A stretch of DNA of 11,666 nt from Candidatus Fermentibacterota bacterium (GTDB lineage Bacteria; JAFGKV01), in NCBI GenBank assembly GCA_030620115.1, contig JAUXFG010000123.1:1-11666 (forward strand). The letters run 5' to 3'. Under the pieces are notes generated by a model. That model ran no database searches, was not told the DNA's origin, and worked only from the letters and a program-made list of their open reading frames with translations. Shown here one piece after another: positions 1 to 10,821 of this stretch. Each line of letters opens with the position of its first letter. The first letter of the stretch is position 1. Both the position numbers and the translations under genes were made by a program.

Positions 1-1
1 A

Positions 2-1162
2 TTAACCCATCTCCCCATCTTCGGCGTGTTCATCTAGAAAAGAAGCGCATTCCAGTTCAGCGGCCACTCGATCTCTGATGACGGCGAGATCATCAGGCGT
101 ACGAATGATCTCTCCACGCCTGATCCATTGGACCATCTTCCCGCTTCCCGCAGCATCGCCCCACGGCGCCACGACTCTCTGCCCGTCTCTGTCCACAATC
201 TGTTTCTTGCCCGATGCTTTGCCCTTCTTAGCAACAGGGGAGCCATCGACCTCCACGATATCCATAGCGTAATCCAACACCGGCGCATTGGCCAACGCGG
301 TACCGACCCCGTAGGCATCGGCGGCCGGATTCAGGCGTCGGATTTGGTCTTCATCAATACCCCCCGAAGCGAAGAGTCGGACATGTTGGTACCCCCGGAG
401 ATCCAGCTCCCACCGGATCTCCCTGAGGATCGACAAGAGATCCCCCCTCCGATTGGCGGGCGTATCGAGCCGTACGGCAACGAGCTTCTCGCCTAGGGCG
501 GCTGCAACGCGAAGCGTCTCGACTTTCTCATCCCCGAATGTGTCGATGAGTGCCACGCGCGGTATCGCCTTGTTCACATTTCGATCGAATGCCAAAACCG
601 CATCCAGCGTATCCTCCAGCAAGATGACCAGGGCGTGAGGCATCGTTCCCACGGGCTCGAGACCAAGGCGGGCGGCGCTTTCTACTACAGCCACACCATC
701 CACGCCTCCTGCGTAGGCGTTCCGATCAATGAGTGGGGCGATGGCCGGGTGCATCCGTCGTGCGCCGAAGCTATACACTTTGCGCGACCCAGCGGCACGG
801 CGAAGCCGCGCCGCCTTGGTGGCCACACCTGAGGCTTGGCAAATCAAACCAAGCACCGCTGTCTCGAAGGCCCCGAACTCCAGATATTCTCCTTCGATAA
901 GCATCACGGGATCATGGGCGCGAAAGAAAAAACCTTCCGGAAGAGCCCATAGGTCGATAGCTTTGCCCTCGAGGACTTCCAACACGTCCGCAAGTCCTGT
1001 GAAAACCCCGAATTCATAGGCATGTGGTAATGACTTCACCGTGAACTCGGCTGCCACCACCCGCCGGACCCCCTCTGCCTCCAGGATCTCCTTGGTCCTC
1101 AGGAAGTAGACATCGGTGATCCGCCCTGCCTTTATCTCTTCAGGTGTAGCGAGATACCGCAT
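2..1162 (-). CDS. pncB: Nicotinate phosphoribosyltransferase (short, archaeal-like form)
   Basis: This enzyme converts nicotinate and PRPP (with ATP) to nicotinate mononucleotide, the entry step of NAD+ salvage (Preiss-Handler pathway), in the cytoplasm. The 386-residue product shows TDVYF (residues 16-20) near the N-terminus, SFGARRMHP (131-139), GTMPHAL (172-178) with the candidate phosphorylated His176, DTFGDE (207-212) and ASGGIDE (265-271), which match the NAPRTase/quinolinate-PRTase type-II fold. The length fits the compact form rather than the longer E. coli-type enzyme. The ATG at 1162 is chosen because AGGGAGG lies 4 nt upstream; an in-frame ATG at 1180 would make that Shine-Dalgarno part of the coding sequence. 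The TAA stop is at 2-4, so the gene is complete. It lies 233 bp downstream of ligA behind a repeat element, so it may be transcribed separately. The fold could also accept related substrates, but the motifs favour nicotinate. Confidence 0.9.
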   Translation of the reverse strand: MRYLATPEEIKAGRITDVYFLRTKEILEAEGVRRVVAAEFTVKSLPHAYEFGVFTGLADVLEVLEGKAIDLWALPEGFFFRAHDPVMLIEGEYLEFGAFETAVLGLICQASGVATKAARLRRAAGSRKVYSFGARRMHPAIAPLIDRNAYAGGVDGVAVVESAARLGLEPVGTMPHALVILLEDTLDAVLAFDRNVNKAIPRVALIDTFGDEKVETLRVAAALGEKLVAVRLDTPANRRGDLLSILREIRWELDLRGYQHVRLFASGGIDEDQIRRLNPAADAYGVGTALANAPVLDYAMDIVEVDGSPVAKKGKASGKKQIVDRDGQRVVAPWGDAAGSGKMVQWIRRGEIIRTPDDLAVIRDRVAAELECASFLDEHAEDGEMG

Positions 1163-1166
1163 AGGG

Positions 1167-1173
1167 CCTCCCT
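1167..1173 (-). promoter_or_regulatory. Shine-Dalgarno site of the nicotinate phosphoribosyltransferase gene
   Basis: On the minus strand AGGGAGG lies 4 nt before the ATG at 1162. It decides between that start and the in-frame upstream ATG at 1180, whose extra residues (MRKGGP) are simply the translated ribosome-binding site. Confidence 0.75.
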
Positions 1174-1196
1174 TCCGCACTTCGTGGGCGCGAGTT

Positions 1197-1289
1197 TGTC
1201 ATTCTGAGCGTACGCGAAGAATCTCAAGACACATGATCTCGGATGCAATGAGAGAGATTCTTCGCTCCCTTAGGTCACTCAGAATGACA
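1197..1289. repeat. MITE-like bipartite inverted-repeat element
   Basis: The element has perfect 12-bp outer arms, TGTCATTCTGAG (1197-1208) and CTCAGAATGACA (1278-1289). It also has perfect 12-bp inner arms, GCGAAGAATCTC (1214-1225) and GAGATTCTTCGC (1254-1265). The 28-bp centre is unpaired and non-coding. The sequence 'CATTCTGAGC...GAAGAATC' is of a kind seen as dispersed intergenic repeats in many bacterial genomes. A half copy lies at 7323-7360. It sits between ligA and the NAD salvage gene and could fold in RNA from either strand. There is no ORF and no target-site duplication I can be sure of. Confidence 0.85.
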
Positions 1290-1362
1290 GCGGCGCGATA
1301 CATGTGCATCCGGGTTGGGAGCTGTCATCTGTCTACCGCCTACCCGGTCGGAACAGCCGGTT

Positions 1363-1388
1363 TCATTTCCGCGAAACCCTGGAAATGA
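1363..1388 (-). other. Inverted repeat just after ligA (possible weak transcript 3' end)
   Basis: TCATTTCC (1363-1370) and GGAAATGA (1381-1388) form a perfect 8-bp stem with a 10-nt loop, starting 8 bp past the ligA stop codon. On the transcribed strand it is followed by AACCGG, not a T-run, so it is not a classical intrinsic terminator. It may stabilise or mark the 3' end of the smc-ligA mRNA. Confidence 0.4.
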
Positions 1389-1395
1389 CCGCGCT

Positions 1396-6983
<5,588 letters not shown>

Positions 6984-7041
6984 GCGCGTTCCTTCACCCA
7001 GCCCATCTTTCGGATTGATATTCGCGTGACAGATTGACGCA

Positions 7042-7090
7042 AGCCCACACTTCTCGTCCCGCGACGGACGCGGGACGAGAAGTGTGGGCT
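7042..7090. repeat. Perfect 22-bp inverted repeat upstream of smc
   Basis: The arms 7042-7063 and 7069-7090 are exact reverse complements of 22 bp around a 5-nt centre (ACGGA). The outer end reads AGCCCACACTTCTCG and the inner core is TCCCGC-N7-GCGGGA. No T-run follows on either strand, so it is not a standard intrinsic terminator. It lies about 60 bp upstream of the smc start codon and is related to the two hairpins at 9069-9119, which share the TCCCGC-N7-GC(G/A)GGA core. The flank GAGAAGTGTGGGCTA resembles GAGAAGTTCGGGCTA at 9123-9137. Confidence 0.85.
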
Positions 7091-7124
7091 AAGCTACGGT
7101 CTTGGAGCCCATGTGCAAGAGAGA

Positions 7125-7144
7125 GAGCCTCGGTTCGTCGGCTC
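7125..7144. other. Small inverted repeat
   Basis: GAGCC (7125-7129) and GGCTC (7140-7144) can form a 5-bp stem with a 10-nt loop next to the repeat cluster. It is short and could be chance. Confidence 0.25.
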
Positions 7145-7153
7145 GTCTGAGGG

Positions 7154-7207
7154 AAGGAATGTGTACGTCTTGTCCTATGGAGGGACGCGCTCCGTCGCGT
7201 CCGAAGG
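7154..7207 (+). repeat. 54-bp direct repeat, copy 1, with CTCCGT-loop hairpin
   Basis: This copy is identical to 7250-7303 except for one base (TCCTATGG here, TCTTATGG there), at a period of 96 bp. It contains the hairpin GGACGCG-CTCCGT-CGCGTCC at 7183-7202. The unit has no convincing coding function. Confidence 0.85.
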
Positions 7208-7222
7208 ATTGGCGCCGCCAGC

Positions 7223-7242
7223 GGCCATGACGGAGCATGGCC
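7223..7242 (-). repeat. CTCCGT-loop hairpin, inverted copy with a different stem
   Basis: On the minus strand this reads GGCCATG-CTCCGT-CATGGCC. The loop is the same six bases as in the two flanking hairpins. The 7-bp stem differs at three positions on each side and stays perfectly paired. The left flank ATGGAAGG also resembles ATGGAGGG of the plus-strand copies, so this looks like the same family in opposite orientation. Confidence 0.8.
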
Positions 7243-7249
7243 TTCCATC

Positions 7250-7303
7250 AAGGAATGTGTACGTCTTGTCTTATGGAGGGACGCGCTCCGTCGCGTCCGA
7301 AGG
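7250..7303 (+). repeat. 54-bp direct repeat, copy 2, with CTCCGT-loop hairpin
   Basis: This is the second copy of the 54-bp unit, with 53 of 54 bases identical to copy 1. Its hairpin GGACGCG-CTCCGT-CGCGTCC lies at 7279-7298. Confidence 0.85.
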
Positions 7304-7322
7304 CCGCCTCAGGCACTACCAC

Positions 7323-7360
7323 TGTCATTCTGAGCGAGAAGCAAGGAGCGAAGAATCTCT
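7323..7360 (+). repeat. Half copy of the TGTCATTCTGAG element
   Basis: TGTCATTCTGAGCG (7323-7336) and GCGAAGAATCTC (7348-7359) match the left outer and inner arms of the complete element at 1197-1289. The right arms are absent, so this is a solo left half or a decayed copy. Confidence 0.75.
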
Positions 7361-7437
7361 CCATACTCCATCATCTCAACGCTGAACGCTCTCTTCTTCC
7401 CAATCCCCCATTCCCCCAATCCGCAGATTCCAGATTC

Positions 7438-8289
7438 CTACGGGCACTCCACATCCTCGAGGTCGCTGTCCCAGCAGTGCCACTCATCATCGCTGAAATG
7501 CTGGATGTCGCGGACGCGCCCATCCTTGCTCGTTCGATTCCACTCGATATCGGTGTGATTGTCGTCACCCTTGTTGTAAATATCGTAGAACGCATCATAG
7601 GGCTCTTCCGTGGTGATGCCATAGAAGATGTACCCGCCGTTCTCGGGCCCGTCAGGTACGATATTGGTGTACTTGATGTCACCAGTGGCGTTCTCCACAT
7701 CGCGATTCCAGGCGATATCGAGCAGCTCATGCGGCTCGACGGGGCTCTCATAAAGCCTCCAGCTTCCGTGCGTGAGAAGGAGATCGGCTTCTCCGGTGTA
7801 CCAGAGGAAGTCCTGGTAGTCACCTTGCTTGCTCACATACATCTCCCACGTGGTGCCGATGCCGCCGAATCGGCCGTACAAAGCTGCCGTGTACACATTG
7901 CTTCCCACGGATACGCTGTATGTCCAGAGCCACGACCCATCTTCCTGCAATGTAGGCTCGTGGTTGAAGGACTCCACGAAGGTCGCCACGGGAACGGCCA
8001 GGCCCACGGTGATGATCGTGTTCCAGAACGTCACGTTGAGCGCGGCCCATCCCCAGTTCACCTTGATCATCGCTTCACCGGGCTTCGCAGCGGCGGGGAA
8101 AGAGAAAGCAGTGACTGATGAAGAAGCAAAATCCGAGAAATCCATGAGAAACGTGTCTTGGGGTGGGATCTCAGGAGCATCCGAGACGTCCGGCCCCGTG
8201 CTCTCGTCACTGCAGCCGAGCTGGATAACCAGAAAAGCTGGAACGAGAACCGCCACCCACCTCCGATACGGTCGAAGCAGATTTTTCAT
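7438..8289 (-). CDS. Putative secreted lipoprotein of unknown function
   Basis: I do not recognise a named family. The 283-residue product starts with a positively charged N-terminus and a hydrophobic stretch (about 11-24), followed by GC at 25-26. This suggests lipidation at Cys26, although the lipobox IQLGC is imperfect (Gln at -3). Ser at the next position would fit outer-membrane sorting. The mature part begins with a short acidic/proline linker and MDFSDF (about 49-54). It continues as a Trp/Tyr/Gly-rich region with no internal membrane segment, probably beta-rich. It ends with a Cys pair, Cys272 and Cys282, in HCW...ECP, which may form a disulfide. Acidic runs such as KGDDNHTD could bind metal, but this is a guess. 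The ATG at 8289 is chosen because a strong AGGAGG lies 6 nt upstream and the signal peptide begins there. It stands alone, with 273 bp and 454 bp gaps on its two sides. Confidence 0.85.
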   Translation of the reverse strand: MKNLLRPYRRWVAVLVPAFLVIQLGCSDESTGPDVSDAPEIPPQDTFLMDFSDFASSSVTAFSFPAAAKPGEAMIKVNWGWAALNVTFWNTIITVGLAVPVATFVESFNHEPTLQEDGSWLWTYSVSVGSNVYTAALYGRFGGIGTTWEMYVSKQGDYQDFLWYTGEADLLLTHGSWRLYESPVEPHELLDIAWNRDVENATGDIKYTNIVPDGPENGGYIFYGITTEEPYDAFYDIYNKGDDNHTDIEWNRTSKDGRVRDIQHFSDDEWHCWDSDLEDVECP

Positions 8290-8295
8290 CGCATA

Positions 8296-8301
8296 CCTCC
8301 T
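8296..8301 (-). promoter_or_regulatory. Strong Shine-Dalgarno site of the lipoprotein gene
   Basis: AGGAGG on the minus strand, 6 nt before the ATG at 8289. It rules out the upstream in-frame ATG at 8361, which would put 24 residues before the signal peptide. Confidence 0.85.
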
Positions 8302-8331
8302 CAGTTCGGCCTCATGATAGTCTTGCACGCA

Positions 8332-8344
8332 CGGCGTAGCGCCG
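8332..8344. promoter_or_regulatory. Small GC palindrome upstream of the lipoprotein gene
   Basis: CGGCG-TAG-CGCCG forms a 5-bp stem with a 3-nt loop about 43 bp upstream of the start codon. A TATCAT (-10-like) lies at 8314-8319 on the minus strand, but no good -35 is spaced correctly from it. The palindrome could be an operator; evidence is weak. Confidence 0.2.
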
Positions 8345-8562
8345 AACCATCCTGTTGACACCGTGTTTCACGCTCGGCCGCTTCACCTACAGCAAACACC
8401 GCATACCGACAATTCCGTCACCTTCCCCCATCACAAGAATCAATCAAGAAGATACCGGGCACCCACAACAATGGCAATGTGGTGAGTGAGCAGTGATTCC
8501 CGATCGAGTATCGAACTCGCTTCTTCCTCCTTCGTGATCCACGGACCCTCCTCAAACAGTCT

Positions 8563-9015
8563 TCATCTGCCTCGTCTGCGTCGTCCCTGCCCACATTGCC
8601 TTCCCCAGCCGGCTCGGCCATGCCGACGTATGGTGGACGAAGCCTTTCTCCATGGACGAACCCGGCGCGACTCTCGGTCTGTCAGCAGCTCCGCGGCCCG
8701 GGGCACTACTTCTCTTCCAATAAAGGAGAGTGCAGCGCCAACCATGGGCAAGACGCCGGCAAACCGCCGGGAGCCCACCGCTACCTCCTTGGCTTGACCA
8801 GAGATAGGCATTGGATTACGAGTGATCTGGTCTCTGGCTATATCTCCGATCACCAGGATGACGCCATTGGGACAGACCGTAAGGCAAGCCTCGCATTCCG
8901 TACAAAGACTCTGCTCTATCAAGGCAACGCCGTTATCCAGTTTGATCGCTTGTTGGGGGCATGCTTCCACGCACATACCGCAGCCCGTGCAGCCCGTTTG
9001 GTCAACGTAGATCAT
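8563..9015 (-). CDS. 2x[4Fe-4S] ferredoxin-like protein with Arg-rich tail
   Basis: This is probably an electron-transfer or cluster-carrying protein. Two classical binding motifs are visible: Cys9, Cys12, Cys15 and Cys19-Pro, then Cys38, Cys41, Cys44 and Cys48-Pro, so it should hold two cubane clusters. After the ferredoxin domain (1-60) comes an extension not found in small clostridial ferredoxins: a hydrophobic/amphipathic stretch (about 85-111, FAGVLPMVGAALSFIG) and a strongly basic tail ending RRRRGR. The stretch might touch the membrane or a partner. The product is 150 residues. The ATG at 9015 begins right at MIYVD, as is common in such proteins; its ribosome site (AGAGAAG-like) is weak. 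It follows the DUF5320-type gene by 119 bp and belongs with the Mrp cluster by context. Its redox partner is unknown. Confidence 0.88.
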   Translation of the reverse strand: MIYVDQTGCTGCGMCVEACPQQAIKLDNGVALIEQSLCTECEACLTVCPNGVILVIGDIARDQITRNPMPISGQAKEVAVGSRRFAGVLPMVGAALSFIGREVVPRAAELLTDRESRRVRPWRKASSTIRRHGRAGWGRQCGQGRRRRGR

Positions 9016-9032
9016 TGGTTCAACTTCTCTCT

Positions 9033-9038
9033 ATTGTA
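9033..9038 (-). promoter_or_regulatory. Possible -10 element of the ferredoxin gene
   Basis: TACAAT on the minus strand matches five of six bases of TATAAT and lies 17 bp upstream of the ferredoxin start codon. No matching -35 is present at 16-18 bp, so it is only a weak candidate. Confidence 0.2.
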
Positions 9039-9068
9039 ACTATCCCGCGTTTTTCACCGGTCGTCAGC

Positions 9069-9119
9069 TGCAGTCCCGCAACGAACGCAGGATTGCAGTC
9101 CCGCGGTCGACGCGGGATT
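9069..9119. repeat. Two tandem 26-bp hairpin repeats (TCCCGC family)
   Basis: Unit 1 (9069-9094) and unit 2 (9094-9119) both begin TGCAGTCCCGC and end GGATT, with six differences between them, at a 25-bp period. Unit 2 folds as TCCCGC-GGTCGAC-GCGGGA with a perfect 6-bp stem; unit 1 has one mismatch in the same stem. They belong with the inverted repeat at 7042-7090. The flank after unit 2 (GAGAAGTTCGGGCTA, 9123-9137) supplies the stop codon of the upstream gene. Confidence 0.75.
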
Positions 9120-9134
9120 GGTGAGAAGTTCGGG

Positions 9135-9509
9135 CTATTCCGCCTTCTCGAGCTCCTGAAGGCGCGTGCTGATACCCTCGAGCTGCTCTTTGAGCCATTC
9201 AGCTTGCGTCTTCAAGGTCTCTGCCTCCTGCTCCCCTGTCGGCGGTGCGCCGTAGGCAGGAAATGGCGGTGCGCCCCAGGGTCCTTCTCCATACCCGGAT
9301 TGCGCCCAACCCGGCATGCCTGTCGCGTAAAACTGATTGCGGTGGCGCCATCCGCGGCCTCCTCCGCCACCACGCCCCCAACCCAAGCCAAAGCCCCGAC
9401 CCGGGATCGGATTCGCGTAGCCTGGCATGCCGTAGCCAACACAGAAGCCTGCAGCACGCCCTGTCCTCGGTCCAAATCCACTTGGACCTGTACGGTCTCC
9501 TCTTGGCAT
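9135..9509 (-). CDS. DUF5320-type Gly-rich small protein
   Basis: The function is not known. The 124-residue product begins MPRGDRTGPSGFGPRTGRAAGFC, with the first 20 residues typical of the DUF5320 family, whose members often sit beside Mrp/NBP35 ATPases and NifX/NifB-like iron-molybdenum cofactor proteins. After this header (Cys23 is its only cysteine) comes a Gly/Arg/Trp/His-rich low-complexity part (about 36-60), a Pro/Gly/Tyr-rich part (61-91) and a C-terminal coiled-coil helix (about 92-124). The ATG at 9509 is chosen because the family header starts there and GGAGA lies about 9 nt upstream; a start at 9542 would add 11 unrelated residues. It may be a scaffold or metal-handling partner of the Mrp protein, inferred from context only. 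The TAG stop (9135-9137) lies inside the edge of a repeat. Confidence 0.8.
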   Translation of the reverse strand: MPRGDRTGPSGFGPRTGRAAGFCVGYGMPGYANPIPGRGFGLGWGRGGGGGRGWRHRNQFYATGMPGWAQSGYGEGPWGAPPFPAYGAPPTGEQEAETLKTQAEWLKEQLEGISTRLQELEKAE

Positions 9510-9547
9510 CGTACCATTCTCCTTTCCGGCAAAATACTTCAATGACA

Positions 9548-9561
9548 GCGCCTCATGGCGC
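9548..9561. other. Short GC hairpin between the Mrp and DUF5320 genes
   Basis: GCGCC-TCAT-GGCGC forms a 5-bp GC stem with a tetraloop. No T-run follows it on the transcribed strand. It could be a minor RNA structure between the two coding regions. Confidence 0.3.
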
Positions 9562-9578
9562 CTCTACTAACCACGTCC

Positions 9579-9655
9579 TCAACCCTGAACCTCCGAACCT
9601 CTGAACCCCGACTCCTGACCCTTGACCCCTGAACTCCGAACCCTGAACGCTGAAC
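9579..9655. repeat. Degenerate 7-bp tandem repeat
   Basis: The plus strand is built from drifting units of the form CTGAACC (variants CCGAACC, CTGACCC, TTGACCC, CTGAACG), with a period near 7. On the minus strand this is GTTCAGG-like. It fills the gap between the Mrp stop and the DUF5320 start. Heptameric short tandem repeats of this kind are known in other bacteria (for example the STRR repeats of filamentous cyanobacteria); the sequence here is its own. Confidence 0.75.
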
Positions 9656-9663
9656 GATTACCT

Positions 9664-10737
9664 TCATTGTTCACTTGTGCCGGCCGTTGCCGGCTTGGCT
9701 ATCCTGTTCACAATCGCTTCGGCGATGGGCAGGAATTCATCTGTTTGATACGTCTCGATTTCTCCGGCATCACACTTCTCGGCAAGCAAAGGATCCAGCG
9801 GGAGTTGACCCAAGAGCGGAACAAACAGCTGCTGTGCGGTCGCCGCCGACCGACTAGGGCCAAAGACCAGAATGCGCATACCGCATTTAGGGCACGTGAC
9901 ATGGCTCATGTTCTCAACCATACCCAGGATGGGAGCACCGAGATGGCGAGCCATTCCAGCTGCCTTGCGCACCACCATGCCTGCCAAGTCTTGAGGCGAG
10001 GTAACAAGAACTATCCCGCCCAGAGGAATAGACTGCATTACCGTGAGCGATGCATCTGAGGTCCCAGGCGGGAGATCAACAATCAGGTAGTCCAGTTCGC
10101 CCCAATGGACATCCTGCCAGAACTGCTTGATCGCACCACTGATGCGGGGACCACGCCAGATGACGGCCTCGTCTTCGCCGGGCAGCAGCAGATTGATGGA
10201 CATTATCTTGATGCCCATCTTGGTTTCTACCGGCAGAATGCCGGACTCACTCATCATCGGTGGTTTCGTAAGACCAAACATTTTCGGAATACTCGGGCCG
10301 GTGATATCGGCATCGAGAACGCCGACTCTCTTCTTCTGTCTGCTCAGGGCAACCGCAAGCAGCGATGCCACCGATGATTTGCCCACGCCCCCCTTGCCAC
10401 TCAGTACCGCGATGACATTACCGATCTTGTTCTGCAATTGTGCCGTCTTGGGGCCTCCATCGGCCTCGGACATGAACACGGCACGTTCCTTCTGGCTCAT
10501 CTCCACGACCACCAAATTTACCTTGAGGTTGGGATCGATCCCTTTGATGGCCTCTCGTACTTCCCGCTTCAGACGATCTCCGATGGGAATGCCTTTGTAG
10601 GGCAGGGCGAGAATCACCTTTGCGCCATCATTCTCAATAGCCACATCCTTGATCATCCCCAATTCGACCAGATTGCGTTTGATCTCGGGATGGGAGATCT
10701 CACGCAAAACGTCGAGAACCTCGTTCGATGTCGTCAT
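9664..10737 (-). CDS. Mrp/NBP35-family Fe-S carrier ATPase with N-terminal MIP18 domain
   Basis: Proteins of this family bind a [4Fe-4S] cluster at a dimer interface and deliver it to apo-proteins, using ATP. The 357-residue product has an N-terminal MIP18/DUF59 domain (about 4-85, with HPEIKRNLVELGMIKDV) followed by the deviant Walker A GKGGVGKS (114-121). LDADITGPSIPKMFG (141-155), WRGP (194-197) and DLPPGTSD (221-228) come next. The cluster-binding pair Cys282 and Cys285 (CPKC) is intact. The start is fixed by GGGAGG 4 nt upstream (10742-10747). It follows the PadR gene by 84 bp and precedes the DUF5320 gene by 154 bp. A dyad in the PadR-Mrp gap suggests PadR control. The names Mrp and ApbC are used for such proteins, but the exact orthology is uncertain, so no symbol is given. 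Confidence 0.95.
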   Translation of the reverse strand: MTTSNEVLDVLREISHPEIKRNLVELGMIKDVAIENDGAKVILALPYKGIPIGDRLKREVREAIKGIDPNLKVNLVVVEMSQKERAVFMSEADGGPKTAQLQNKIGNVIAVLSGKGGVGKSSVASLLAVALSRQKKRVGVLDADITGPSIPKMFGLTKPPMMSESGILPVETKMGIKIMSINLLLPGEDEAVIWRGPRISGAIKQFWQDVHWGELDYLIVDLPPGTSDASLTVMQSIPLGGIVLVTSPQDLAGMVVRKAAGMARHLGAPILGMVENMSHVTCPKCGMRILVFGPSRSAATAQQLFVPLLGQLPLDPLLAEKCDAGEIETYQTDEFLPIAEAIVNRIAKPATAGTSEQ

Positions 10738-10774
10738 TTATCCTCCCACAGTAGCATTTTCATGGCTGGGCGTG

Positions 10775-10792
10775 CATGGGATTGATACCATG
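10775..10792. promoter_or_regulatory. Candidate PadR operator upstream of the Mrp gene
   Basis: CATGG (10775-10779) and CCATG (10788-10792) are inverted and separated by 8 bp. PadR-family regulators are known to bind ATGT-N8-ACAT type dyads, and here the same spacing appears as ATGG-N8-CCAT. The dyad is 37-55 bp upstream of the Mrp start, in the gap behind the PadR gene. CATGG also occurs alone at 10761 and 10810. Confidence 0.4.
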
Positions 10793-10821
10793 TGCTATTC
10801 TTGGGTCTGCATGGGAGAGGG

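Larger units (their letters stand above)
6984..7437. other. 454-bp gene-free region between the lipoprotein gene and smc
   Basis: I see no believable gene here. The region holds, from smc outwards, the 22-bp inverted repeat, a small dyad, the 54-bp direct repeats with an inverted hairpin between them, the half MITE-like element, and a C-rich low-complexity stretch (about 7376-7435) that includes AACGCTGAACG, also found at 9645-9655. The smc promoter must lie here or further upstream. Short reading frames across it are translated repeats. Confidence 0.75.

Noticed and set aside
7042-7090. Rho-independent terminator of the lipoprotein gene
   Set aside because: The stem is strong but no T-run follows on the transcribed strand and it is about 350 bp past the stop codon.
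6994-7251. Minus-strand frame of 85 codons upstream of smc
   Set aside because: It is a translation of the 22-bp inverted repeat and the CTCCGT hairpins; no domain and no ribosome site.
7154-7303. CRISPR array
   Set aside because: Only two long repeats with an internal inverted copy between them; unit length, spacing and lack of further units do not fit, and there are no cas genes.
7237-8118. Long plus-strand open frame (293 codons) opposite the lipoprotein gene
   Set aside because: It begins inside the hairpin repeats, has no ribosome site or recognisable domain, and lies antisense to a frame with a signal peptide and strong AGGAGG site.
8418-8621. Minus-strand frame of 67 codons overlapping the ferredoxin 3' end
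   Set aside because: I considered it as a frameshifted true C-terminus of the ferredoxin, but the basic RRRRGR end in the ferredoxin frame looks like a natural terminus and the other frame shows no domain.
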